The notes under the pieces are model-generated. The model saw only the letters and a list, made by a program, of their open reading frames with translations, was not told the origin of the DNA and did not search any database. A stretch of DNA of 64,000 nucleotides from Lachnospiraceae bacterium (GTDB lineage: Bacteria > Bacillota > Clostridia > Lachnospirales > Lachnospiraceae), in the NCBI GenBank assembly GCA_025758065.1, contig CP107199.1:558001-622000 (forward strand), written 5' to 3'. Below, one piece after another: positions 45,240 to 53,336 of the stretch. Each line of letters begins with the position of its first letter. Position 1 is the stretch's first letter. The position numbers were made by a program, and so were the translations under genes.

Positions 45240-45932
45240 ATGAAAAAAACATTGGCTGTTCTCATCACTGCTTGCAGTCTTTCCTTAGGCCTTACACCTG
45301 CGCTTACCGGAATTTCTGGAAACCTGGTCATAGAAGCAGAAGCACATCCAGGGCGGACCGACGCAAACGGCGGACACCGTGATAATAAAAATGTAAGCGG
45401 CCTTGGAAGTTACCACTATCACTGCGGCGGCCATCCAGCTCACCTGCATCCTAATGGCGTCTGCCCTTATGCAGGTGGTTCCACTGACGATAATTCCCGC
45501 TCATCCGGCGGTTCTTCCTCTAAAAATCAATCTTCTTTTGGAAACCAGACTCCAAAAGAAACCGCAGCCCCGCAAGTTTCCACCGGCTGGCAGACGGACG
45601 ATCACGGCTGGTGGTACCGCCTTTCCGCAGACAGCTACTATGCTGACGGCGTAGCTGATATTGATGGTTCCACCTATCTTTTTAACAGTGACGGCTATAT
45701 GCTCACTGGCTGGCAGCAGTTAAATGGACACTGGTACTATTTCAACCCAAGCGGTGCCATGGTGACCGGTGGTCAGATCATAGAAGGAAAATATTACTAT
45801 TTTGATTCCGACGGTGTACTGGATGAGACCTATTATGATGCCGTAGATGAGCCAGGTGATGACACAAATGAAACAGCCGAAGATGACACAGACTATGACT
45901 ACGACTATGATTACGATTTAGACGAATATTAA
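45240..45932 (+). CDS. secreted YHYH-domain protein with cell-wall-binding repeats
   Basis: 230-residue exported protein. The signal peptide is about 1-30, and mature AHPGRTDANGGHRDNKN begins a compact motif domain with SYHYHCGGHPAHLHPNGVCPY, rich in His and Cys and possibly metal binding. A Ser/Gly/Asn linker is followed by three choline-binding-like repeats (GWWYRLSADSYY, GWQQLNGHWYYFN, GGQIIEGKYYYFD). The C terminus is an acidic Asp/Tyr tail of about 30 residues with an alternating DYDYDYDYD stretch. The role of YHYH domains is not established. Start chosen at 45240 from AAGGGGG 10 bases upstream. Confidence 0.85.
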   Translation: MKKTLAVLITACSLSLGLTPALTGISGNLVIEAEAHPGRTDANGGHRDNKNVSGLGSYHYHCGGHPAHLHPNGVCPYAGGSTDDNSRSSGGSSSKNQSSFGNQTPKETAAPQVSTGWQTDDHGWWYRLSADSYYADGVADIDGSTYLFNSDGYMLTGWQQLNGHWYYFNPSGAMVTGGQIIEGKYYYFDSDGVLDETYYDAVDEPGDDTNETAEDDTDYDYDYDYDLDEY

Positions 45933-45948
45933 CAGGCAAACCACCGGC

Positions 45949-45985
45949 TGTCGCAGGAGCATTACACGCAGATGCCCCTGCGGCA
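45949..45985 (+). terminator. terminator after the YHYH gene
   Basis: TGTCGCAGG plus GCAT pairs with ATGC plus CCTGCGGCA with one mismatch each side, followed by ATTTTCATTTTTAT. The T-run is broken. Confidence 0.7.
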
Positions 45986-46101
45986 ATTTTCATTTTTATA
46001 TAAAAACATATAGGATTCCTCTGTACCTCTTTTGAAATTCAGTCGAATTGACTTTGATATAAGATACTCAATAGAAATTAGATTCTGCCATTCAGGCAAA
46101 A

Positions 46102-46122
46102 CGGCTCATAGGATATGAGCCG
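46102..46122 (-). terminator. terminator after the Rpn gene
   Basis: CGGCTCATA pairs with TATGAGCCG around a 3-base loop, followed on the minus strand by TTTTGCC. It is a strong stem with a short T-run. Confidence 0.65.
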
Positions 46123-46170
46123 GACTTTGTTATTCATAGAATTTACGATCATCACTCTTTATTATGACCA

Positions 46171-47058
46171 TCAAAATCCAAACTCCTGCAATAACTGTTT
46201 CAGATATACAGGATCTTTCAGTGCACGCTGCAGATCATCTGCACGCCCTGATGTCAGAAGACAAGAATATAATTTATTCAGTCTGACCGTAGCTTCTTCC
46301 TGGCCTTCTGCATGTCCTTCTGCACGGCCTTCTGCACGGCCTTCTGCCAGTCCTTCTTCCCAGGCTTCTTCCCGGATCTCATCTGCATGCTCCTGAACAT
46401 ACTCTTTCATATACTGCTCAAACATCATATAGCGTTCCCCCATTTTCCGGCTTCTTTTAATCTGACGCATGGAATTCTGAAGCTGTTTGACAAATATATC
46501 TTCATAATCAGCTTCGCTTCCAATCAGATCAGCCTTAACAAAATCAAGTAATGATGTCAGTTCCTTCGGTACTTCCTCTCGATTTTCTCCGTTTGTGTTA
46601 AGAAAAACGGTACAGACCCCGTCACCAAATACATTTCCTGTTTCTTCACAATATCTCCGGATAGTGTAACGGCATTTTTTCTGTCCCAGTGGATCAAAGT
46701 TACAAATAAAAATGACATATGTATCTGCCAGTTCTCCATAACTCTTCCCTTTTTCCAACATTTCCACATCCATCTGACTGTGGTAATAACGGCTGCGTTT
46801 TTCCAGACTGTCTTTTTTTACCAGCTGCATCTCAATGTCATAATGTGTCCTGTTTTCATCTTTTGCAAATACATCCATGCGAATGCTTTTGCATTCTGGA
46901 TTAAAAAAGAAGCCATGCTCCGTACTGATCTCAACTCTTTCAATCCGGATCTCCAATACACGTTCCAGAAAACATCTGCAGTTTTCTGCATCCATCATAA
47001 CAGCCGCAAACATAAAATCGTCATGAAATACCAGTTCTTCCAGTGTTTTTTTACTCAT
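46171..47058 (-). CDS. Rpn-family PD-(D/E)XK nuclease (transposase_31-like)
   Basis: 295-residue protein. The core is LVFHDDFMFAAVMMDAENCRCFLERVL, then SIRMDVFAKDENRTHYDIEMQLVKKD, where DVFAKD plus EMQ form the PD-(D/E)XK-type site. A basic segment and an EGRAEG-type repeat (about 245-265) follow. Family members are called recombination-promoting nucleases and are common as orphans. Their role here is unknown. I start at the ATG at 47058 after GGAGGA. A frame from 47148 adds residues without support. Confidence 0.87.
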   Translation of the reverse strand: MSKKTLEELVFHDDFMFAAVMMDAENCRCFLERVLEIRIERVEISTEHGFFFNPECKSIRMDVFAKDENRTHYDIEMQLVKKDSLEKRSRYYHSQMDVEMLEKGKSYGELADTYVIFICNFDPLGQKKCRYTIRRYCEETGNVFGDGVCTVFLNTNGENREEVPKELTSLLDFVKADLIGSEADYEDIFVKQLQNSMRQIKRSRKMGERYMMFEQYMKEYVQEHADEIREEAWEEGLAEGRAEGRAEGHAEGQEEATVRLNKLYSCLLTSGRADDLQRALKDPVYLKQLLQEFGF

Positions 47059-47195
47059 TTTTCTTCCTCCGTAATACAGAGGAATCCTATATTGGTAGAT
47101 TATCACATTTCTTCTGTATATGCAACAAAATTCCCCCACCCAAATCATAGCTACGTAAATATAACACTAAAATTGAAACTGCCAAAGAGATTTTT

Positions 47196-47254
47196 TTGAC
47201 TTTCCCAGATCAATTGCGTATACTATAAAATAACGGTGTTTTTCCATACCGTTA
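47196..47254 (+). promoter_or_regulatory. promoter plus leader hairpin of the GT2 gene
   Basis: TTGACT (47196-47201), a 17-base spacer and TATACT (47219-47224). Directly in the leader, TAACGGT (47231-47237) pairs with ACCGTTA (47248-47254), with no T-run, so it is more likely an mRNA stabiliser or operator than a terminator. Confidence 0.7.
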
Positions 47255-47281
47255 TAACGAATATATCAAAGGAGCACACCC

Positions 47282-48241
47282 GTGAAATTCGCAGTTACCA
47301 TCGTTACGTACAACCGGCTGGAATTATTAAAAGAATGCGTACAACAGGTTCTGTCGCAGACAGTTCCCTTTTCCTATATTTGTATAGTAGACAACAATAG
47401 TACAGACGGTACTTCAAAGTATCTGGACCAGCTGGTGGCTGAGACCCAAACAGCTTCCTCTGACAAAAATAAACCGGAATTTCATATTCTTCATCTTCCG
47501 GAAAATATCGGCGGAGCAGGCGGCTTTGCAAAAGGTATTGAGAATCTTGGAAAAACAGACTGTGACTGGATCCTGATCATTGATGATGATGCCATGATCG
47601 CAGCCGATTATATAGAACAGCTTCAGAAAGCCATCTTAAAGACAAATTATCTGGCATATTCCGGTACAGTAACCACTGCCGGATCCATTGACACCACCCA
47701 CCGGCGTTTCATTAAATGTCCCCGGCTGATGCTTTATGGACCAGTACCGGAAGAAGCATATGCCAAAGCTTCTTTTGAATACGATATCAGCACCTTCTGC
47801 GGTCTGTTGGTAAAGGCTGACATGGTGCGAAGGATCGGCCTTCCAAAAACGGAATATTTTATCTGGTTTGATGATACAGAATACTGTCTGCGTTTCCATG
47901 ATCAGTCACGTATCTTAAATGTGACCACAGCTGTTTTAAACCATAAAACAACACCTGCCAGTTCTGCCCCGGCCATCAGCTGGAAAAACTACTACGGCTT
48001 CCGCAATGCCATTGATATAGGAAAGACCTATTCCAAGAATCCCCGCCTGTACATGGCATATATCTGGCTGAACCACAAGGCTCACATTTTCTTAGATACC
48101 CTCGGACTTCTGTTTGGAGACCAGAAAGAAATGCGCCGTTACCGTATTAAAATTTACAAAGATGTACTGAAAAACCGCCATAAAACACCTGACGGGAAAT
48201 CCCCGGATTACCTGCCTGGAAGTGAATACAAAATAATTTGA
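47282..48241 (+). CDS. glycosyltransferase family 2, galactofuranosyltransferase-like
   Basis: 319-residue GT-A enzyme with a GTG start (AAAGGAG 8 bases upstream). FAVTIVTYNRLELLKECV, VDNNSTDGT, NIGGAGGFAKG and LIIDDDAMI match the GlfT-like group, where GGxGGF and DDD are typical. NHKTTPASSAPAISWKNYYG and the C-terminal part are longer than in simple GT2. UDP-galactopyranose mutase (glf, 56709) is in the window, which supports UDP-Galf as donor. Co-directional with the fusion gene 82 bases on. Confidence 0.87.
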   Translation: MKFAVTIVTYNRLELLKECVQQVLSQTVPFSYICIVDNNSTDGTSKYLDQLVAETQTASSDKNKPEFHILHLPENIGGAGGFAKGIENLGKTDCDWILIIDDDAMIAADYIEQLQKAILKTNYLAYSGTVTTAGSIDTTHRRFIKCPRLMLYGPVPEEAYAKASFEYDISTFCGLLVKADMVRRIGLPKTEYFIWFDDTEYCLRFHDQSRILNVTTAVLNHKTTPASSAPAISWKNYYGFRNAIDIGKTYSKNPRLYMAYIWLNHKAHIFLDTLGLLFGDQKEMRRYRIKIYKDVLKNRHKTPDGKSPDYLPGSEYKII

Positions 48242-48257
48242 TCTTAAAAAGATATTA

Positions 48258-48301
48258 ATGTCCTCTCAGAGTCTTTCCTGCACTTGATTTTGTGAGAACA
48301 T
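48258..48301. repeat. single arm of a family C repeat
   Basis: 44 bases, ATGTCCTCTCAGAGTCTTTC at the start and GAGAACAT at the end, aligning with the first arm of the copy at 60251. ATTA occurs on both sides of it and may be a target-site duplication. It lies between the GT2 and the fusion gene. Confidence 0.7.
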
Positions 48302-48323
48302 ATTAATTATAAGGAGAAAACTC

Positions 48324-50156
48324 ATGCAAGCAATCATCCTGGCTGCCGGAATGGGAAAACGTTTAAAGCAGCTGACACAGAATAATACAAAATGTATGGT
48401 AAAGGTAAACGGTGTTCCTCTGATCAACCGCACCTTAAGCCAGCTAGAACAGCATGACCTGTCCCGGATCGTTATTGTTACCGGTTATGAAGGTCAGAAG
48501 CTTCGGGAACATATTGAAAGTCTGCATATCAAAACACCTGTTGTCTTTATCGACAATCCGGTCTATGACCGCACTAACAATATCTACTCCCTTTTCCTGG
48601 CAAAAGACTATCTGTTAAAGGAAGATACTCTTCTTTTAGAGTCCGATATCATCTTTGAAGACTCTGTATTAAACAGCCTTACTGATGATCCAAGAGACAG
48701 TCTTGCCCTGGCTGCAAAATACGAGTCCTGGATGGATGGAACCTGTCTGGTCCTCTCTGATCAGGATGATATCGAAGCCATGATCCCAGGCAAAAAATTC
48801 CGTTTTTCCGATACAGAACATTATTACAAGACCGTAAATCTTTATAAATTCAGCCGTGAATTTTCCAGGACACACTACGTCCCTTTCCTGGAAGCTTATA
48901 CAAAAGCACTGGGAAATAATGAATACTATGAACAGGTATTAAAGGGTCTGGTAACTTTAGATGATTCGGGCATCAAGGCAAAACGTCTGGATGAGAACCA
49001 GCGCTGGTATGAAATTGACGATATCCAGGATCTGAACATTGCTGAGTCCATTTTCGCACCGGAAAAGGAACGCACCCACCTGATCCAGAAGCGCTTCGGC
49101 GGCTACTGGCGTTATCCGAAAATGCTGGATTTCTGCTATCTGGTAAACAGTTATTATCCGCCTGAAAAAATGATGGATGAGATCAAACATAATTTTGACG
49201 TCCTTGCAAGACAGTATCCTTCCGGAATGGCTGTAAACTCTCTTCTGGCTGCCAGAAACTTCTCCCTGCGCCAGAACCAGATCGTTGTAGGAAATGGCGC
49301 TGCAGAGCTGATCAAAGCCCTTATGGAGCGTGTAAAGGGTAATCTTGGTGTGATCCGTCCTGCTTTTGAAGAATATGCAAACCGTTGTGACAAAGAAAAG
49401 GTCATTGCCTTCGTTCCCCAGACAGAAGATTTCTCCTATGATGAAAATGATGTAATGGACTTCTTTGAAGGTAAAAATCTTGACTGTCTGGTACTTGTCA
49501 ATCCGGACAATCCTACCGGCAATTATATCTCCTGTAAGGGCATGTTAAAGCTGGCCCGCTGGACAAAAGAAAAAAACATCCGCTTCCTTGCAGATGAGTC
49601 CTTTGTAGATTTCTCAGAAGAAGCAGAACCTACCCTTTTGGTGGAAGAACTGTTAGATGAAAATCCACATATGATCGTGGTAAAAAGTATTTCCAAGTCT
49701 TATGGTATCCCCGGACTGCGTCTGGGAGTGGCTGCCAGCGGCGATACTGACCTGATCGGACAGCTAAAAAAAGATGTTGCCATCTGGAATATTAATTCCT
49801 TCGGTGAATTTTATATGCAGATCGAAGAGAAATACAGAAAAGACTATGACTCTGCTTTAGACAAACTCCGTGGAGAGCGAACCCGTTTTGCAGAAAAACT
49901 AAGTAAGCTCCCAGGTGTCCGCGTCTTCCCATCCCAGGCAAATTACCTGATGGTGGAACTGACAGGCAAGAGCATCAGCGCCACAGAGATAACAGAGCTT
50001 CTTTTGACCCGCTATAACCTGTTTATCAAAGACCTGTCCTCCAAGATTTCCAGAAACGGCCGCCAGTTTTTACGGATTGCCATCCGGAACGAGGCAGAAG
50101 ATAATATACTGGTAAAAGCCCTTAAAGAAATTTTAGCTCAATGCTCTAAGCAGTAA
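48324..50156 (+). CDS. bifunctional LicC-like nucleotidyltransferase / CobD-HisC-like PLP enzyme
   Basis: 610-residue fusion. Residues about 1-240 are a sugar/choline-phosphate nucleotidyltransferase domain: IILAAGMGKRLKQLT, NTKCMVKVNG, the DRTNNIYSLFLAKDYL segment typical of LicC, and LLESDIIFE with the metal Asp. Residues about 255-605 are a fold-type I PLP domain: NPDNPTGN, LADESFVDF, PLP Lys458 in SISKSYGIPGLRLG, and a C-terminal Arg in FLRIAIR. IPGLRLG resembles threonine-phosphate decarboxylase (CobD) more than histidinol-phosphate aminotransferase. A serine-phosphate decarboxylase feeding CDP-ethanolamine synthesis would fit LicD nearby. A PntC-like phosphonate enzyme is an alternative. 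AAGGAG precedes the ATG. Confidence 0.85.
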   Translation: MQAIILAAGMGKRLKQLTQNNTKCMVKVNGVPLINRTLSQLEQHDLSRIVIVTGYEGQKLREHIESLHIKTPVVFIDNPVYDRTNNIYSLFLAKDYLLKEDTLLLESDIIFEDSVLNSLTDDPRDSLALAAKYESWMDGTCLVLSDQDDIEAMIPGKKFRFSDTEHYYKTVNLYKFSREFSRTHYVPFLEAYTKALGNNEYYEQVLKGLVTLDDSGIKAKRLDENQRWYEIDDIQDLNIAESIFAPEKERTHLIQKRFGGYWRYPKMLDFCYLVNSYYPPEKMMDEIKHNFDVLARQYPSGMAVNSLLAARNFSLRQNQIVVGNGAAELIKALMERVKGNLGVIRPAFEEYANRCDKEKVIAFVPQTEDFSYDENDVMDFFEGKNLDCLVLVNPDNPTGNYISCKGMLKLARWTKEKNIRFLADESFVDFSEEAEPTLLVEELLDENPHMIVVKSISKSYGIPGLRLGVAASGDTDLIGQLKKDVAIWNINSFGEFYMQIEEKYRKDYDSALDKLRGERTRFAEKLSKLPGVRVFPSQANYLMVELTGKSISATEITELLLTRYNLFIKDLSSKISRNGRQFLRIAIRNEAEDNILVKALKEILAQCSKQ

Positions 50157-50188
50157 CAATATAAAACCTTTTTTAATGGACTGACAGT

Positions 50189-50231
50189 AAAAGACCGCCT
50201 GAACCTATTTCCCAGGCCAGACGGTCTTTTT
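50189..50231. terminator. bidirectional terminator between the fusion gene and the ABC operon
   Basis: AAAAGACCG (50189-50197) pairs with CGGTCTTTT (50222-50230), with an inner CCTG/CAGG pair. A- and T-runs are present on both sides. Confidence 0.88.
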
Positions 50232-50248
50232 ATTGTATTTGCAACATA

Positions 50249-51487
50249 TTAACTCTTTTTCTTTTTATAATCTCCCCATGCATACATAACCAGTGCCAGA
50301 GCGATAACTCCATAGGAAATAAATACACGGAAATACTCACCAATGGCAGCATCACCAAACAGGTTCTTTCCTGCAGATGGGGCTACGATGAAAAGTAAGT
50401 GGAACAGGATACAGCCAAGAAGCGCCTGTCCGTTAGTAGCCTTTTTAATGGATGCACCGCCTACCAGGATAGCTGCGCCTGCATAAAGACCAACCTGCTC
50501 ATGGGCACCGTAAGTCTGGAAAGAGCCCATGTTCTGAACAAAGATCAGCTGTCCCCAGCCAGCCAGTACAGTAGAGATCACAATGGCTATCACACGAACC
50601 CGGTCTACATTGATTCCGGAAGCATTGGCAACCGTACGGTTCTGGCCAACGGCACGGAACTGCTGACCGATCTTTGTTTTCATCAGTGCATTGTTAAATA
50701 TACAGAGCAATCCTACAACGAAGAAAGTGACCATTGGTACACTGACCATGGAAAATAGATTTTTCACAACTGGAAGCTGTACCATTGCAATTGCTCCCAC
50801 GCAGATACCGGCATAAGTAAAAGCTTTTTTCTTCTCCATTTTCTTCATTGCAAACATTACTAACGCCCCCACTGCCATAATACCGCAGATAACGAGAACG
50901 GCTGTGCTGAAGGAAACACGCAGCAGGCCATCTAAAGCATATTTAAAACCACGGTCTGTAGAAAGATCGATGGTATTGGCAACACCGGTAGATCCCTTGA
51001 TCACCAGTCCCGGTGCCTTTAACGGGATCAGATTGCCGAAAATAAACAAGAACAATAACTGATACAATCCATTTGCAAAGTAACCTAAGATCAGGCCTCC
51101 GATCATTTCCTGGCCTTTCATCTTGTTCATCAGTTTACCGATAAGATAACCAAAAAACGCTGCAATAGGCATGGTCATAAGCATGGCAACCAGGAATCCG
51201 GTTAGTCCGCTGATGCCCCATTCTATCACCCACAAAGCTGCGATCTGGGCTGCCATGGCACCAATGGTAATAGCAAAGTTGATACCCATACCGGCAACGA
51301 TAGGAATAATAAGTGCCAGTACGATAAATGCATTTCGGCTTAAGCGGCCGAATAATTCATACATTACATAAGAAACTGTCTGTCCAGAGCAGATGAGTCC
51401 GATGATACATAATACCACGAACATGACTGTAACTGCATTTTTCTGCAGTATTTCACGAATATCTAATTTACTACGCACGAGACTCAC
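50249..51487 (-). CDS. ABC transporter permease, RbsC/nucleoside type
   Basis: 412-residue membrane subunit with about 9-10 segments. GVANTIDLSTD and QNRTVANASGINVDRVRVIAIVIST are the conserved cytoplasmic loop of branched-chain/ribose-type permeases that contacts the ATPase. Last gene of the operon, overlapping the upstream permease by 17 bases. The substrate is unknown. Confidence 0.9.
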   Translation of the reverse strand: MSLVRSKLDIREILQKNAVTVMFVVLCIIGLICSGQTVSYVMYELFGRLSRNAFIVLALIIPIVAGMGINFAITIGAMAAQIAALWVIEWGISGLTGFLVAMLMTMPIAAFFGYLIGKLMNKMKGQEMIGGLILGYFANGLYQLLFLFIFGNLIPLKAPGLVIKGSTGVANTIDLSTDRGFKYALDGLLRVSFSTAVLVICGIMAVGALVMFAMKKMEKKKAFTYAGICVGAIAMVQLPVVKNLFSMVSVPMVTFFVVGLLCIFNNALMKTKIGQQFRAVGQNRTVANASGINVDRVRVIAIVISTVLAGWGQLIFVQNMGSFQTYGAHEQVGLYAGAAILVGGASIKKATNGQALLGCILFHLLFIVAPSAGKNLFGDAAIGEYFRVFISYGVIALALVMYAWGDYKKKKS

Positions 51488-53336
51488 CTCCTGACTTTGT
51501 AAGTGCGTACAGAATGATCCCGTTGGAGATCAGGATACGCAATGTTTCAGAAATAGTAGAACCAGGTACTAATACGTTTGCAACCGGCATTCCCAATGTT
51601 AAAACGCCCTGAAACAGAAACGTACCAATAAGAACATGGCTGATCTTGCACCTGCTTGTGGAAGCGCCGCCAATAAGGATAGCTGATGCTGCAATAAAAC
51701 CCATCTGGCGGGGTGCTGTGTACAGCTGCATAAAACCGTAACTCTGGGAATATACCAGAATTCCCACTGCACCTAATACTGTTGAAAATACAGTACCTAT
51801 AATACGCATTTTATCAACATTGATACCTACAGATTCTGCAAAGCGCGGGTTGTTTCCTACTGCCTGCATAGCCTGACCGGTACAGCTTCGTGAAAACATC
51901 CATACAACAAAGCAGCTAAATAACATAAACAAAAGCAGTCCTGTTGGAATGGTAAAATCACCGATCTGGAATGCCAGAAAATCATTTAAGATATGGCGAA
52001 AATTAGTCCCGTCCAGACCAATGGTATTTCTAAGGCCGGTTCCTAATGGCCAGCGAAGCTTTAATGACTTAAACGGAAGCACCAGCCATGCTATACACAT
52101 TAAAGATACAATAGAAAAACCAACGTAAGTGGTAACAGACATTTCAGAGCCCTTTAAGCGGTTTAGCATAAGTGCATACAGATAACCGCACACAGCTGCC
52201 AGTGCTGAGCCTGAAACAATGGCAAAAAGGAAACCTCCCCATCCTGGAATTCCAAGTTCAATGGTAAGCAAGCCACCGATCAGGCCTGCAACCAGACCAA
52301 TAGGAAGACCCAGGTTCAGGCTGATACCGCACTGGATACCAGGAACCATTGCCAGTACCATGATAGCATTCATACCCATTCGCACGATGGTATTGCTAAG
52401 AAGCGTGGAAAGAGATAAATCATACCATAAGGTCATAAAGCAAAGCAAAATAAAGAACACTCCAATGATCACTCTTGGAATACCCAGTTTATCAATAAGC
52501 CAGCTGTTAAATAATAACAGCACAGTCAGTACCAGAAGCGCAAAGCCTAAATAAACCAGGTCATCTCCATGGCGGATGAGCCGTCCTGCATTTGTCTCTT
52601 TGATATTGCTCTGTTTAACATAACGGTCATACTGGGAAGAAAAACTGTCACCAGACTGATAAAGAATGCCTTCTACAGTCTCTTCCAGTGTTTCTAAGGC
52701 TTCATCTGTCAGCACCGGATAGATTTTTTTCAGCTCAGCTCCTACATTTGCATACATAGCCTTTGCTTCTTCCTGTTTCTCAAGCATTTCAGGAGTTGCC
52801 TCAAAACCGGACATATCTACCACTACTTCTTCATCTTCCGGAATTTCCTCTCCTGCTGCCAGCATTTCTTCATGTTTCTTCTCTAAAGCTGCCTCTGCTT
52901 CTGCATAATGTGCCTCTTCATAAGCAGCACGGGCCTGGGCCTGGGCTTCCGCATAAGCCTTTACAGCCTCTGTATATACGTCAACGGCTGTCAAAAGACC
53001 TGTTGTATCAATACCGGACAGATCATTCTGGGCACCATTTTCATATTTTTCCCTTGTTTCTGTTTCTGCTTTTTCTACTGCTTCACGGATAGCCGCCATG
53101 CCGCCCCCGGATGCCTTGGCTGCTGCCTGGGCCTCCTGCTTTGCAATAGCCACATAGCTTTCTACCACACTATCACCGGTAGCATTAAGCAGTGTCTGGA
53201 TACGCATAGTGCGAAGGATCTCCTGACCTGCCGTTCCGTTCTGTTTGGGCATATTTATAAATCCTAATACCATACAGAAGGCTGCTGCTGCTGCGCAAAG
53301 AATGGCAAGGAGTCTCTGGATCTTATTTTTCGTCAT
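51471..53336 (-). CDS. ABC transporter permease with a large extracytoplasmic N-terminal insert
   Basis: 621 residues, about twice the usual length for this permease type. One membrane segment (about 8-28) is followed by some 230 residues of Ala/Glu-rich, probably helical or coiled-coil sequence outside the membrane (EAQAAAKASGGGMAAIREA, AEAEAALEKKHEEM). The normal permease core follows, with QAVGNNPRFAESVGINVDKM as the ATPase-facing loop. It starts within the stop of the ATPase gene (ATGA). The insert may dock the DUF3798 binding protein, which is an inference. Confidence 0.88.
   Translation of the reverse strand: MTKNKIQRLLAILCAAAAAFCMVLGFINMPKQNGTAGQEILRTMRIQTLLNATGDSVVESYVAIAKQEAQAAAKASGGGMAAIREAVEKAETETREKYENGAQNDLSGIDTTGLLTAVDVYTEAVKAYAEAQAQARAAYEEAHYAEAEAALEKKHEEMLAAGEEIPEDEEVVVDMSGFEATPEMLEKQEEAKAMYANVGAELKKIYPVLTDEALETLEETVEGILYQSGDSFSSQYDRYVKQSNIKETNAGRLIRHGDDLVYLGFALLVLTVLLLFNSWLIDKLGIPRVIIGVFFILLCFMTLWYDLSLSTLLSNTIVRMGMNAIMVLAMVPGIQCGISLNLGLPIGLVAGLIGGLLTIELGIPGWGGFLFAIVSGSALAAVCGYLYALMLNRLKGSEMSVTTYVGFSIVSLMCIAWLVLPFKSLKLRWPLGTGLRNTIGLDGTNFRHILNDFLAFQIGDFTIPTGLLLFMLFSCFVVWMFSRSCTGQAMQAVGNNPRFAESVGINVDKMRIIGTVFSTVLGAVGILVYSQSYGFMQLYTAPRQMGFIAASAILIGGASTSRCKISHVLIGTFLFQGVLTLGMPVANVLVPGSTISETLRILISNGIILYALTKSGGESRA

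Noticed and set aside
46380..46420. EGRAEG-type tandem repeats in the Rpn gene as a phase-variable repeat
   Set aside because: Such Glu/Gly/Arg/Ala repeats are usual in Rpn-family C termini, and no perfect nucleotide array long enough for slippage is seen.
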